Part shown: in pieces, positions 4,957-5,283 of the stretch | Numbering within the stretch: the first letter of the stretch is position 1 | Layout of the letters: the number at the start of each line of letters is the position of its first letter | Assembly (NCBI GenBank): GCA_035250025.1 | Contig: DATFFO010000207.1 | Location: 1 to 5,283 of the forward strand | Direction of reading: 5' to 3' | DNA: 5,283 nucleotides | Origin: DATFFO01 sp035250025 | GTDB lineage: Bacteria; Actinomycetota; Acidimicrobiia; Spongiisociales; ZC4RG35 | The notes under the pieces: generated by a model | The model's database searches: none | Seen by the model: only the letters and a program-made list of their open reading frames with translations | Told to the model about the DNA's origin: nothing | Translations under genes and position numbers: made by a program

Positions 4957-5283
4957 TCACATGTTGCGCCGGTATTGCCCGCCTACCTGGTAGAGGGCGT
5001 GGGTGATTTGGCCGAGGGTGGCGGTTTTGGTGGTGTCCATGAGGGCGTCGAAGGTGTTGTGGCCGGCGGTGGCGGCGGCGGCCAGGCGTTCGAGGGCTTG
5101 GGGGGTGTGATCTTGGTTGCGTTGTTGGAAGGCTTCGAGGTTGGCGATCTGTTGGTCTTTGGCGGCGTTGCTGGCGCGGATGAGGGTGTCGGGGATCTGG
5201 AAGGGTGAGCCCTGGGCGGAGAGGTAGGTGTTGACTCCGACGATGGGCAGTTCGCCGGTCTCTTTGAGACGTTCGTAGTGGAG
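4957..5283 (-). CDS. icmF: fused isobutyryl-CoA mutase IcmF, C-terminal end only
   Basis: Only the last 108 residues are in the window; the frame is open through the right edge and ends at the TGA (4959-4957). IcmF is a cytosolic adenosylcobalamin-dependent mutase in which the B12-binding domain and a G-protein chaperone domain come before the substrate-binding mutase barrel; it rearranges branched acyl-CoAs such as isobutyryl-CoA to n-butyryl-CoA. Visible signs are LKETGELPIVGVNTYL (6-21), a helical region with ANLEAFQQR (47-55), ALERLAAAA (63-71), and the ending TLGQITHALYQVGGQYRRNM (89-108). The GGQYRRNM end is what I know from IcmF; classical methylmalonyl-CoA mutase continues into a C-terminal B12 domain, and stand-alone IcmA ends differently. 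Substrate preference (isobutyryl, pivalyl or isovaleryl-CoA) cannot be judged because the active site is outside the window. Gln and Lys codons here lean to CAA and AAA, unlike valS. Confidence 0.88.
   Translation of the reverse strand, partial: LHYERLKETGELPIVGVNTYLSAQGSPFQIPDTLIRASNAAKDQQIANLEAFQQRNQDHTPQALERLAAAATAGHNTFDALMDTTKTATLGQITHALYQVGGQYRRNM

Noticed and set aside
4975..5208. Plus-strand Gly/Val-rich open frame and G/T-rich repeats such as ggtggcggcggcgg
   Set aside because: This is the antisense of the icmF C-terminus; the repeat look comes from Ala-rich codons ending in C on the coding strand.

Overview
The window looks like a piece of chromosome from a GC-rich actinobacterium. 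Third codon positions are mostly G or C, and there is an LCP-family cell-envelope enzyme, a SatD-family gene, a fused acyl-CoA mutase of the IcmF type and a valyl-tRNA synthetase of the archaeal-like type. I associate that combination with deep-branching, mostly uncultured Actinobacteriota such as Acidimicrobiia. This placement is an inference from gene content, not a phylogeny.

Layout from left to right: (1) 1-410, minus strand, the N-terminal 136 residues of a SatD-family protein that runs off the left edge. (2) 458-2986, minus strand, a complete valS just upstream of satD. (3) 3067-3486, plus strand, a small acidic lipoprotein with no family I recognise, divergent from valS across an 80 bp gap. 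(4) 3489-4520, minus strand, a membrane-anchored LCP transferase that meets the lipoprotein gene tail to tail; a perfect palindrome covers both stop codons. (5) 4635-4847, minus strand, a 70-residue DUF2277 protein. (6) 4957-5283, minus strand, the C-terminal 108 residues of IcmF, cut by the right edge. Coding density is high and the longest gene-free stretch is about 114 bp.

The genes do not form one pathway. They cover translation (valS), cell-envelope polymer attachment (LCP, perhaps the lipoprotein), B12-dependent acyl-CoA rearrangement (icmF) and two poorly understood families (SatD, DUF2277). All but the lipoprotein gene are on the minus strand. Only the lipoprotein and LCP genes show a clear Shine-Dalgarno sequence. 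satD, valS and the DUF2277 gene instead have a TANNNT box 7-10 nt before the ATG, which would suit leaderless or nearly leaderless transcripts.

I found no mobile element, CRISPR array, RNA gene or defence module, and no convincing new multi-gene system. The points most worth a second look are the HMGT form of the ValS HIGH motif, the class III nucleotidyl-cyclase-like aspartate pattern in the SatD protein, the palindrome at the convergent stop codons, and the repeat-rich spacer between icmF and the DUF2277 gene.
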